Below are positions 49,604 to 60,942 of a DNA stretch of 64,000 nucleotides, piece after piece. Each line of letters starts with the position of its first letter. Position 1 is the stretch's first letter. Origin of the DNA: Anastatus disparis (Eukaryota; Arthropoda; Insecta; Hymenoptera; Eupelmidae); NCBI GenBank assembly GCA_017163975.1, contig JAFFSR010000240.1, forward strand, positions 310,001 to 374,000, written 5' to 3'. A program made the translations under genes and the position numbers. The notes below the pieces were generated by a model. It searched no databases, was not told the DNA's origin, and saw only the letters and a program-made list of their open reading frames with translations.

Positions 49604-49825
49604 TTTTCACCTGGGGAGCAAAAGTAAAAATGTCCTAAATCGTATGTAAATTGTCACTAGAGCTGAAGACGAGGGGGACAAATATATGATTTAAGGCATT
49701 CTTTTTTTGCTCCCGTGGTGAAAATGCGATATTTTTCAACACCCGGTCGAAAATACCACTTTGTTTCTCAACGCTAGGAAAAAAGTAGTACTTTTGATCC
49801 AGGTGTTGAAAAAAAAAATATTAGT
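49604..49825. repeat. Two adjacent short hairpin elements
   Basis: In the first, atatttttcacctggggagc pairs with the complement of gctcccgtggtgaaaatgcg (about 49604-49736), with a centre containing agctgaagacgaggg. In the second, gatatttttcaacacccggt pairs with the complement of ccaggtgttgaaaaaaaaaa (about 49733-49825). They share a junction, so one may have inserted at the end of the other. Confidence 0.6.
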
Positions 49826-49829
49826 AATT

Positions 49830-51735
49830 TCTACTTCTATCCCAAGCAATTCTATTTTGCAAATTCAACTAATTCATTTTGGTGAATTTATTTAGTTTTA
49901 CTTAATGTATATATTAACAAAGTTATTAATAATAATTGTTTGGTTTGAGAAATTTATTTTATTATCTATAACATGAATTTTTACATTTATTTTAAATCTA
50001 TTGAATACAGTCCTTTCTTCCAATAGTTCTGAAATTTGCGCTTGATAAGGAGAATTTTCTTAGAATTATTGTGTAGCCTCACTCAACCTTCTCTAGTATC
50101 CGCTACGAGATTGTGCCCACATTCTCTTAATAGTTCCAGCTACAATAGATGAATTTATGCACGCTGTTTATAATTATAAAAAAAAATTTAATTTACTTTT
50201 CTTAGTTTATTGTTTTTTAGAAACTTTTAATAAAAATGATGATTTATAAATTGCGTAGGCGGGGAATTTCATTTCTTCTGGGAAGTTATAAATATTTTAA
50301 TATGTGATATGAATAATAAAATATAAATGTACACTTGCTTCTAAGTATATTTTTCCGAATGTGAACATCAAATGGCAATATCACATATTTTATCAATTGC
50401 GTAAGAAAACTCTTTGTGCATAATGTTTTCACGGTTACTTCGTTGCTCAGCGACTGGTAAATCATAGGCCGTTGGTGATGAAGATTTTATAGTTAATGAA
50501 ACGCGAATGATATAAAACTCTAGTTGTACTAAAGAATTTTCTGACGTCTGTGGTAAAATATGGAACGTTGCCATTTTTTATATACTTTTGGAAAAATATT
50601 TTTTTAAAAAGTGTATATTTTAAACGTTTAATTTAGTGCACCCTTCAGTTGAAATAATTTATTCTACTGATAATTTTATAAATTTCGTTTCTTTTAAGAT
50701 TTATTTGATTGATAATAGTTTTGGATCTATGGAGAATATCGGTGAACCATTTCAACAGGTCGAGTATCGGTACTTGGGTGCCCTTATGAAAAAAATCTGT
50801 GAATCAAACTGAAGATGAATCTACAGGAAAATTTGCAGAAAACTATAAAAAAATCTGCAGGATTATCTGCAGAAACAACAATGCGAAAATATGCAGGGTT
50901 ATTGCAGGATTATTTGCAGAGAAAACTATAGGATAATTAGAGTTTTACGAAGATTTGCTAGAGAATAAATTTCATAGAAACACCGATATAAACTTGTACA
51001 GTGTTTTCAACTTCTTAATTTTCTAAAGAATTTTCTATAGGATTTTCTGTAAACGATTATAAAATGAATTATTGCAGTTTAACAAATGTTTCCTGTATCA
51101 TTATTTATAATATTTCTTATAAGAATTTCGTAAAATTTATTTACGAGGATGTATCCTTATGAAAAAAATTTGTAAGTTACATTGCAAATTAATTTGTTTG
51201 CAAATTCGTAAGGTTACCTGCTTAGAAAACTATGGTAAAATCTATAGATTTTACTACAGATAAATGTACAGGAAAATTTGCAGAGAAAACTTGGTAATAT
51301 TTATCAAAAATTATTTAACACTATTCACACAAATGAAAATAATTGGCTGATATCAATACAGTTAATCCGTAGGAAATCTCATCGAAATTTTTTAAAACTT
51401 TACTGTAGTTTTGGAGATTTAGCTAAAATTTTAAAAATTGTTATAATAAAACGTTACGAGATGATAATTCAACAATTATTTTTTCCCATACCTTGGCCAA
51501 AAACACGTCGTTATTCGTGGAACGCATGCAGTAAAAACATAGCATTCTCCGCCGACGAATATGCTCACTCGAGTTGCGCAGTAAGCTTGGCGCCGGTGCA
51601 GACCCATATACTGTTGTGTTTTCAAGTCTCGTTTGTGCGTGTTGAGAGTAGAGGAGATATACGTTTATCTTTTTCTATTCACCCATTATTGTTATAAGTT
51701 ATAAGTGCGAACTCTCTCTCTCTTTCATATGCATA
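49830..51735. other. Intergenic DNA with degenerate GCAGG-type repeats and a less A+T-rich patch
   Basis: Between about 50815 and 51290 the motif caggaaaatttgcagaaaac recurs in degenerate form (50822, 50925, 51268). A less A+T-rich patch at 51500-51730 precedes the palindrome complex. A 139-codon frame at 51278-51697 crosses both and resembles nothing I know, so I do not call it a gene. Confidence 0.45.
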
Positions 51736-51737
51736 CT

Positions 51738-52378
51738 ATTAGGCAGTTTGCTATGCAAGCTCAGAGTAGGTGGCGTTCTGAGCTCTAGCGCTGTCATGGT
51801 GGCACATTCCACGTATGTGTGCATGGATGAGCATATTAGGCAGTTTGCTATGCAAGCTCGAAGCAGGTGCCGTTCTGAGCTCCAGCGCTGTCATGGCGGT
51901 CACACTACGACAATCTTGCGATGTTAACATGTATGAGTGTATTCATGAGTCTATCCGTGTATATTCAATGACGTCATATTTGAAAGTAGTGGGGGAAGCC
52001 CCTTCTCTAATAGCCGTGCCGCTGGTGCGTCGCACGTCGTAGCACATACACAGCTACACGTATATGCTCATCCATGCACACATACGTGGAGAGTACCGCC
52101 ATGACAGCGCTAGAGCTCAGAACGCCACCTACTCTGAGCTTGCATAGCAAACTGCCTAATACGTGTAGCTGTGTGCGTGCAACGACGCGCAACGCTCTGC
52201 TATTAGAGAAGGGGCTTCCCCCACTACTTTCAGATGTGACGTCATTGAATACACACGGATAGACTCATGAATACACTTATACATGTTAACATAGCAAGAT
52301 TGTCGTAGTGTGACCGCCATGACAGCGCTAGAGCTCAGAACGCCACCTGCTTCGAGCTTGCATAGCAAACTGCCTAAT
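51738..52378. mobile_element. Interlocked palindromes (A-B-A'-B') sharing one terminal repeat
   Basis: Segment A (51738-51835) is the inverted complement of A' (52063-52160), and B (51836-52062) of B' (52160-52378). A and B both begin with the same roughly 62 bases (ttaggcagtttgctatgcaa, then ggtggcgttctgagctct, then agcgctgtcatgg), so that terminal sequence occurs four times: two direct, two inverted. The arms are about 90% or more identical. The region is far richer in G+C than its surroundings. The two longest frames, one per strand, are mirror readings of the same repeat and not genes. It looks like two copies of one foldback element joined or overlapped; no transposase is present. Confidence 0.85.
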
Positions 52379-52385
52379 AGACGCT

Positions 52386-52684
52386 GTCTATATTCGTTGC
52401 TATATTTTATCCTTTTTTGTTTACCAGTCACATGCATCGATTCTCTTTGTCTGATGTGTGTTACAAAATAGTGTACAAACAATATTTATTTGTTTTAAAG
52501 TATTAAAATATAAAATAAACGGTCGATTGTGCTGTTTAATTAGTTTTATTTTTATGAATTATAATCTATAGTATATTATAAGAGTGATATATTTATGGAT
52601 TATTTAAATGAATTATCATCAGTAGCAGTGGGGCAGACAGAGAGTGCGCATGCTCGGTGGAGAGTATTAGCAACGAATATAGAC
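52386..52684. repeat. 17-bp inverted repeat bounding a 300-bp segment
   Basis: gtctatattcgttgcta (52386-52402) is the exact complement of tagcaacgaatatagac (52668-52684). The segment directly follows the palindrome complex and could be another non-autonomous element or part of a larger composite. Non-coding. Confidence 0.5.
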
Positions 52685-53005
52685 GCTTATAGAAGCGTAC
52701 TCTTAAATGGGAAATTTCTGCGAAAAATGAGTTACCCAGCTACTGAGGGCGCCACCAGATCCCATGTATTTTTATATCTATATATATCAAATTTTTCATA
52801 TGTATAGATATACAAACAATGTTAAAGTGTTACCCAGGTTTTGGGACGAAAAATTTAACCCAGGAGAATCCTTCTATACGCGTCTATCTTCTTTGGTATT
52901 AGATGATTCTTCGCGATACTTTTTTATTTATTGATTTTTCATCGATAAATAAATTATTATGAACTTTAAGTTGTACCTGTTTTTAGCCCAGCATGGGAAA
53001 AAATC

Positions 53006-53112
53006 GTATATACTACTTGGGTTAAAAATGCGACACTTTATCGCCTTCGGCTCGAGAGCTAAATCCATGCTGGCCTAGAATGCCGCATTTTTACCCCACC
53101 TAGCATAATATA
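53006..53112. repeat. Short hairpin element, tagtata-ended
   Basis: tatactacttgggttaaaaa and tgcgacac pair with the complement of gccgcatttttaccccacct and agcataatatacta. The central loop contains cgccttcggctcgag. End sequence and centre resemble the hairpins at 17211, 49604 and 58431. Confidence 0.6.
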
Positions 53113-53387
53113 CTATTCCTGTTAAAAAAAAAACTAAGTTTTTAAAAATTTGAAAATTTTTTTAGCTTTACGAATCATTAAACAGAAGTTCGAGAACATA
53201 AAATTAAATTCCATTCCATTAAAATTTTTCTATTTAGGAGTAAATTAGAGCTTTGTTAAATCGTTTAAATCTGGTAAAATTAACCTAATTTGAACAAAAA
53301 TAAAAATGTCAAAAATATTTTTAATTAATTCTATAAATTTAACAATATTTTATAAAATTATTGTTCATATAATTTTTATTAATAAAA

Positions 53388-54030
53388 GATTGATATGAAA
53401 CCAGTTAAATCTTGTATTTAAATTAATTATCTATAATGAATGTAAATATAAGATATTCTGTAAAAGTTCAATATAATTATAAAAATCATATCTATATGTG
53501 TACATAGTATATCTTATGATTTATTCTGCACAATTATATTGCAGGTTTTTTTTAATGATCCTACAATTTTATTTTAAACATGTAAACAAATTTTATTTTT
53601 TTAAAATTCCTATAACATCATTAATGACATGATGAAGGGAGTCTATCCTTTTCGGGTTGAATTAAAAATGCATCGTTGTAAAAAGAAAAAATCTGTTAAT
53701 TTTAACTAATTAGAAGTGGAGATTGTTCATAACTAATATCTTTAATATAAATGTGGTTAAAGTAAAATTATGATTTTCGAAAACAATACTATTTAAATTC
53801 AGGAACAGATATAATTATTTATTTTTATTTACGGGAAATACCTATAAAATAATGTAAAAATTATTATTACTTTAACATTAAATAGAATCAAATAAATTTA
53901 TGAAAATGTGTATTTAAGTTAGCAAAAATTGAATTTACTTTAATTAGAAGCAGAATCTACTGACGTTTTTCAGTGTAGACGTATTTCAAGATGTGTATCA
54001 TGAATATTTATAGCTTATACTCAATAAATA
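53388..54030. repeat. Diverged duplicated segment (copy 2; partner at 46990-47510)
   Basis: It carries the same two anchors as copy 1 in the same orientation, about 570 bases apart here against about 420 in copy 1. Confidence 0.5.
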
Positions 54031-54039
54031 TAGTAACGA

Positions 54040-55740
54040 AATTATCATCAGGAAATTTTCAATTAATAACATTTTTACGCATATGGATGTGATAAATTTT
54101 AAGATATAAATTAATTTTAATCAAATTTTGTAGATTAGATTCAAGTATAAAAATGATTTAAATCAAATATTTTGAGTAAAGGTTATTTTAAAAAAAATTA
54201 TAAATGTTTGGAGTAACGAAATTCATACTACAAAGTCGTTTGCTTTCTTACAAAAATAATGAAATATGAATTTTATATTGAGACTTTAGCCATAAACAAG
54301 GTGTTTAAAAAATAGCTGAAGATAATTTAAAAAAATTTTTATCTTTACATATATTTTTTTAAATCGGCTAGGATTTCATTTTACAACAAAATTTATTGCA
54401 ACAGTCTTATAAAGCTATCACTTTTGAAATTTTTTAAAATTATTTTAATGTTTTTAAATTTATTAATTAATATTTTAGAATTTTATAGAACAGAGGTAAA
54501 AACAATGTTCACCTTTTTAATTTATAAGAAATAATAAAATCATAAAATAATGCATAATTAAAATGTGGATAAGCTAGAACTACCAGTATGAAGTTCTTTA
54601 AAGCTTATTTACATAAGTATGAAATAAGGTTGAAAATTAATTTCGATCTGGATCCGACCTATAGACCTGGACCTGGACCCGCAACTTATTTATTCAGAGA
54701 TCCATTATCACTTCGGTTTCTAATCCAAGAAAATAAATTTCTCTTATACTTTCATTATGTTATTCTACTTTTTTCGTGCACGCTAAATCAATTTCGCGCA
54801 TGGTCAACTCATGGCAAGGCTAAATGTAGTGTTTCGTATATGCTACAGAGGCAAAAGAAATTGAATTTCACGCATAATGTCAAAAAATTTATTTATAATT
54901 TTTATATAAAAAATGGTTTTGAAATTTTCCAACTATTTTTTTTAATGATATTATTAAAGAATCGTTTTGAAAATTTAACAAAAATATGAGAATACAAAAA
55001 TTTATATATTCTTTGATGGTTTTTGTCATTTACTAAAAAAAAGTTCTTATAATATCAACATTAACCTCGCTTCGCTCGGTTGATAACTACCCCGTGCCAG
55101 GATACACCATTTAACGGGATGTCGTAGTTGTTGGAATCGATTTTTGCTTTTTTTATCTTACTGATATCTTTTTAAATTTACTATTTGGACAAATATAATG
55201 ACTTGTCCGCGCTAAAACTATATTAATACAATAATTTTTGTTAAATTAAAAATTCAATTTAGCTTCATATTTTTTTATGAACTTTGAATGAAAATTAGAT
55301 ATCAAGCTCGATGAACCTAACCTCAAAATAGTATATATCGAAAGTTTGTTTATAACTTTTTAGGTATATTATTTTGGTAAATTTCTTGACTTGTCCGCGC
55401 TAAGGATTAATATTACGAATTTTCTTACTGAAGTGAAAGAATTTGATTTGACGCACTGTTTACTCATGAACTTTGAATAAAAATATTATTAGGAGGAGCA
55501 GAACTACGATATCCTCTTAAAACACTTGCATCGTAATATACTATATATGAATTGTTTGAATGCAGAATGAGTTTCATCTCTCCTTACGCGCTAACGCAAA
55601 AGATCCTTCCGATTACGATTTTAGATGTCGGTGGAAATCTTTGACTACTTCAAAACTAATCAAGAAATTAGTTAAGGTATCAGGCCTGAGTTAAAGTCTG
55701 AAAAATATCAAATTTGAAAATAATGATAAATTTTTTTTCT
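54040..55740. other. Intergenic DNA, no supported gene
   Basis: A 133-codon plus-strand frame at 54588-54989 has no recognisable domain and biased A+T-driven composition, so it is not called. A small palindrome aacctcgcttcgctcggtt lies near 55063-55081. Confidence 0.45.
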
Positions 55741-55751
55741 TTTAATATTAA

Positions 55752-56160
55752 TTGATGAAACTTTTTTTTATCTTAAATATATATTGGATATAAGACTTTA
55801 ATCCATGAATAATTTCAAAAGATCTCATTCGATGGTTGAAATCCTTTTCTTATATGGATGACTTGATTTTTTCTATTTTTGCAGTTGCCGCAGGATTTCT
55901 CAGCCAATTTTTAACAAATAGATTTCAACATGGAAACTGGAACATAAACTTTTGAAGATATATAAATTAAAGATCTCTGGAAATTTTGAAGTAAATTTGT
56001 TTAAAATTGGCTGATAAATTATGCGACAACTACAAAAATAGACAAAATCAAGTCATTGACAAAAAAAGGATTTTAATCATCGAATGAGGTTTTTTCAAAT
56101 TATTCATGGATTAAAGTTTTATATTTAATATATATTTAAGATTAAAAAAAAAATCATCAA
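55752..56160. mobile_element. 410-bp foldback element
   Basis: Arms 55752-55931 and 55990-56160 are imperfect inverted complements: ttgatgaaac..., ggatataagactttaatcca, atgaataatttcaaaa and cagccaatttttaacaaat on the left all have partners on the right in reverse order. The loop is about 58 bases. No frame and no clear flanking duplication were seen. Confidence 0.75.
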
Positions 56161-56388
56161 ATTATAAGAAAAGAAACGTTGCCAAATGCTTTAGCGCAAT
56201 GCCTTCTTATAGAGCTCATTGAGTTCAAGTAATTTGTTTTTTTTTATGTGATTTCAATGTAAAAAACATAATTTCTATTCAAGAAAAATCAAGATGAGAA
56301 AGAAAGTGTGAGAGAGTGATTAGGAAATAGAAAGAGAGAGAAAGGGATAAATAAAAATAGTGTAAAAATGAGTATCAGGGTGAAATAG

Positions 56389-56406
56389 ACACACACACAC
56401 ACACAC
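56389..56406. repeat. (AC)n microsatellite
   Basis: About nine AC units. Confidence 0.9.
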
Positions 56407-56519
56407 AAACAGAAAATGCATAATGTAATTATATAAGTGCTTTTAGGTTGTCTTAAAAAATCCACGAAAGTTTAGAAATCAAATCACAAAGCTTTTTATG
56501 CCTGCTACCTTTTTCAATT

Positions 56520-57260
56520 TTACTAATTTCCTATTTTCCTCGTATGTGACCTCTCTCTCTATCTCTCTTGCTTTTCCTTTCTCTATCTTTCTGTTTCGCA
56601 TCGTTTTATGTCCCCTATTTCCTAAAGTATCCCTTGCGCTTGGTGCGTACCCTTTCACTCGTCGCGAATTGAATTAGGCAAACTAATGGATAGTCTGGCC
56701 GCGAAACGTCAAGTTGCATCTCGACTAAACGCCTATCCCCCTAACGTTAGCACTACCCATATAGCCAGCATCCATTTTAGTCTGTATACACTTAGGTATA
56801 TAACAGTATATGTACCATAGCCGACTTTAAGCCCATTGGCAAGGTCCTAATTAAAGCACAGCTAGAAGCTCTTCTAGTATACTACTCCTGACCAGTGCTA
56901 CTGTAAGCTTCATAGAGTGTATAGCAGCACAGCCTCCTGGATTAGCTGACTCGATTAGAGAGTCCACCTAACTTTCCGGCTCTATAGTCTCTCTAGTCTC
57001 TTATTCCTCCTCTTTCTATTACGTATACGTATACATATATATGGAGATATATATGTGTGTGTATATATAATCTCTTTAGTGCTATATACTCTTACTTCCT
57101 AGATACACGTAGTACTTGTCATCTGTTACGCACTGTTAATTGCAGGTTACCACCCATGTACGCCAGATGCGTCAAAATTAGCAACTGTTGCGCCTTTCAC
57201 TCTACGAGAAGTTTAGCGAGACTTAGATTATAAGTACGAGTTGGTTCCATATATGACAAC
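56520..57260. other. Less A+T-rich non-coding island
   Basis: Over about 740 bases the composition is visibly more balanced than the surrounding DNA, with few homopolymers. It includes cgtcgcgaattgaattaggc, ggtaccacc-like and agcacagctagaagctcttc stretches and a short (GT/AT) tract near 57030-57070. No frame of useful length on either strand and no terminal repeats were found. It could be a regulatory region or a non-coding exon of a gene outside the window, or an old element. Confidence 0.4.
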
Positions 57261-58430
57261 TATGATAAGCCTATAATATGCAGATGTTAGTTTATATTTT
57301 CATTTTTATCTTATTTCAAACTATATCATAAATTTAGAAATGCAAAAAACTAGTTTTTCAAACACTGAATACTAAAAGATGATTTTGATAATAAGTAGAT
57401 AAGTAAGAATCAATATGTTGTTAAAAATGTTGTGAATATTAATTGCAGTTATAGTAATTGCAATACATAATAAGAACAGTTATAATAATAATGAATTTAT
57501 TGACATTGCTTATCTCGTGGTTTTTTGAAATTATATACCAACAAATTAATATCTATAAAAAACATAACAAAGAAATTTAATTAAAAATATGTTTAATTTA
57601 CATAAAATTTATAGCAAAGTTTTACATTTATATGACAATCAAAAAGTGCCATATATGATACTCTCATATATGTACTATCGATGCTATCAGCTGTAAATTT
57701 TTTATAGATAAGTTAAAAATTGTGGACCATTAAATAAGAATGATTTTAAAGATATTAAATAATTGATAAATGCAGTGGAATATACATTGAAAATTGAAAA
57801 GTAAGAAAATACAGGTTTTTCATTTACTTATATGTTAAAGATCATGGACTTCAAAATTCAATTTCATTTTCAAATGCCAGGGATGATTATGATCCTCTTT
57901 TTAATCCATGATCTAATACTCTACTGTAACTCAAAAAAAGAAACTGTTTTCTTAAAAATCAATAATAAATTTAAAATTACAGAATGTTATATATAGTAAA
58001 GAAAATTGAAAAATTAATATACCAATGAACAAGAATAACCAATGAGAAGTAATAATAAAAAAAATATTTATGCAATTTTAAGCAATCTTATTTACCAAAA
58101 TATTCCTATCATATCCTATTTATCTGTGTAATCTCATCATAATTAGAAAAGCTCTACAATTTTGATATGATTCTGGTCAAAATCTTAATTAGAATTCATC
58201 TAGGATAATCCGCTTCCTAATCTAGTACGGATTTAACCTTTAGTTATTGTCTACTCATTATTATTAATAAGTTACTTATCATAGTAACCTGTAACATTCT
58301 TATGTGAAATATACTTAATCTTAATGTATTAAGATTTTCTTTCACTTTTGTTTAGGTGCATTAAATATCATTATGGAGAAATTATTGAAACAACTTTTTT
58401 GAAAATTGATGCAATGAATATGGAAAGGCT

Positions 58431-58507
58431 TTATTTACAAAACGAGAAGTTTATCGTCCGAGCCGAAGTCGAGGGTCTTAACGAGTTTTTGTAAAAAAGC
58501 CCTTACA
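58431..58507. repeat. Short hairpin element with cgagccgaag centre
   Basis: aaggctttatttacaaaacg pairs with the complement of cgagtttttgtaaaaaagcc (58486 onward). The loop reads gtccgagccgaagtcgaggg, close in pattern to loops in the hairpins at 49604 and 53006. Confidence 0.6.
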
Positions 58508-59829
58508 TACCAGTTGCAAACTGTATTTTTCGCATTTAAATTGTAATTTGTGTATTGAATTAGAAAACATTTTTATAATAGTAATTTATTAATAATTATA
58601 ATTAAACCATTGTAAAAAATATACACGTTTTGAGAAAAAAAATTGTGACATTTCAGATCATCGATTGTCCCGATTTTATATAAAAGTTTGTAAAGTGAAT
58701 ATTTTTTTAAAAGTCAAGGCTATACTTTATGCATGCAAACTTTAAAATTGGGTTTTCAAAAAAAATTTTTCTCTTAAAAATAACTGCAGTTGAGTCAGTT
58801 ATGGCTTATGTTCTTAAAAATAATATTAATCTAGATAACCTGTACTTTTAACAATAAAAGAATTAGATATTATTCTAATACTATTAGGTTTTTATTCCAC
58901 AAATTCAGGAATGCTTGTGGATTATTATTTTATAAAGATTAGATAAAAGTTCTTATGATTTTGGATTGGTAGGTTTTATGAATTTAGATATGTTACTTAG
59001 AATAAGGATATAGATTTTGCAGCTGTCTATTTTAATTTTTACAATTTTGACTTCAGAACTTCATTATAAAACAATATATTTTATAAATTTTTATAAATTT
59101 GCTGTAGTAACGATATATAAACATAATACTACAGATCTTTTCTAATAGAATCTATATAAAAATTCAAATTGATCATTTAGAAATTTTTTTATTTATATTA
59201 ATTTATTAATTCCACATGGAATAATTGTTTAAGAGACTCAAATTGATCCATAATATAAATATAAAATAATTTTAACAGTTATGATACGCTGAGTAGACCA
59301 GTTATCATTTGATCACGTAGCAATGAATGCAATCCTTTCGTTAACAGATTGTGTTACACATAGAAATTCTTTTTTTTATTTCTGTAACTGTATTTGATAA
59401 TGAAAGAAATATTTATGACATCCGTCTGTATAATTATTTTATCTGTATACTTTGAATAAGAAAACCGGAATTTAAAAAAAATTGTTTTAGCAAAGCCATG
59501 CGTATTATTTATTATATTCTTGATAATAAATGCATATATATGGGGAATAGAAGTCACATTTTATGTTTTTTATTTAACGATTAATTTTTCTCATATTTAA
59601 AAAATTTTTTTTAAATTATGAATGAGGAGATAATTAAATAAAATACAAAAAGAAAAAAATAAAATTTTTAAACTTAATTTTATAAAAAGTTCACTTTTTT
59701 AAATTAAATTAAGAATTAAAAAATTATTGTTTTTTTAATAATTTGGCATCGAATGCAGAGCTGAATCAATAAATTTCAAGGATGGTTTAATGCAGACGTA
59801 AGTGGCCGTAGTTGAACTGACAAGATGAG

Positions 59830-59940
59830 TGTCAAGATATTGAGATTCAAATTTTCTTATAACTTCAGGGTATTTTTTTCCTAAATAAAATTATCGAGAA
59901 AGTCGCCTCCATTTGGTTCAAACCAGAACACGATTGCAAA
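59830..59940 (+). repeat. Diverged relic of the 13.6-14.5 kb foldback family
   Basis: attcaaattttcttataact, then gggtatttttttcctaaata and gtcgcctccatttggttcaa, follow the order of gtcttaaattttcttttagc, gggatcttttttcttaaatg and gccgcgtccattcggtccaa in the left arm at about 13606-13680. Only one arm is recognisable. Confidence 0.55.
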
Positions 59941-60692
59941 AAGCTCATATATTAAATTTGATGCTATTAAAAAGATTTTCGCCTTCTGATCACGTTTCTA
60001 CAGTGGGTATTGCATTATCACTTTTTAGTTTTCAACAAATTACTTAATAATCTCAAATTCTTCATTGTTAAAACTTGTTGAGGACTACGAACTTATGAGG
60101 TAACTTGAACAAATATTTTATGATTAAAAGACAATGCATTAAATAATTTATATCCTATTTATTAAATAAATATTTTAAGGTTATATTTACATGCAACATA
60201 TGTAATCTGATATCCTTTTGCCCAACTTGGCCTTTTAATAGGATGGTCATTATTTTAAAAAAGGAAAAACAGGTTACTTTTTAGATAATTATGCAAGATT
60301 AAAATTAAAATTCCTTTCAAAATTAGGTGAATAGATTAAATTTCATTAAAAAATATGAAAACTTTATTTTGGCAGACGAAAGCAAACAAATCGAATTTAT
60401 CCAAAAAAAATTGCTTTTGGTGTCAAAGGTTCATTATTCATTTCGGAGAAAATTTCTACAAAACGGAAAGGCAATGTTGAGTTTTTAGGCAACACAGGAA
60501 AGAGAGTAATAAGAGGAACTTGTCTTTATAGACGCAAAGGAGATTGCTTTTGCTAACTCATATATACCTCCTTAAAATCTTATGAAATATTTTCATAATA
60601 ACTTCAAAATACAGAAATGTTGTTTTTTATAAAACTTCTATTAAAATTAATACATTAATTAAAACATTTAAAAAAATATAGCTTACAAAATT

Positions 60693-60942
60693 TAAACCTT
60701 TAGCTGGCAGGGGGGGTACTATAGTACCCCACGCTCTTTCTTATCAAATTTTGAAACCGTTTCATTTTTCCTCTTGTAAACTATGCTTACCCTTTAAAGG
60801 AACCTCTGAAGATCCCTCCAGAATGTTTTTGAGTTGAGATAACCAATACTTTAGTTTTTACGACAATTTTTCGCGCTGGGGTACTATAGTACCCCATAGG
60901 CCAGCTATAATCGGCTGGAAAGGCATGCCAGCTAAAGGTTAA
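60693..60942. mobile_element. 242-bp MITE with piggyBac-type terminal architecture
   Basis: Element 60697-60938 has 13-bp perfect terminal inverted repeats CCTTTAGCTGGCA, a 3-base spacer on the left and 30 bases on the right, then an 18-bp internal repeat ggggtactatagtacccc (60713-60730 and 60878-60895). TTAA follows on the right (60939-60942); the left flank reads TTAAA, one base out. The canonical piggyBac element also has 13-bp ends, 3- and 31-base spacers and a 19-bp internal repeat. Non-coding. Confidence 0.75.

Larger units (their letters stand above)
57265..60690. other. Intergenic A+T-rich DNA with two repeat remnants
   Basis: Contains the hairpin at 58431-58507 and the foldback relic at 59830-59940. 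No gene was recognised. Confidence 0.5.

Noticed and set aside
51278..51697. 139-codon plus-strand frame
   Set aside because: Crosses a degenerate repeat region and a compositional border; no known motif.
51815..52482. Two ~75-110 codon frames, one on each strand, with similar proteins
   Set aside because: They are the two readings of the interlocked inverted repeats, not conserved genes.
54588..54989. 133-codon plus-strand frame
   Set aside because: No recognisable domain, long A+T-driven Phe/Leu/Lys runs, no splice or promoter support.
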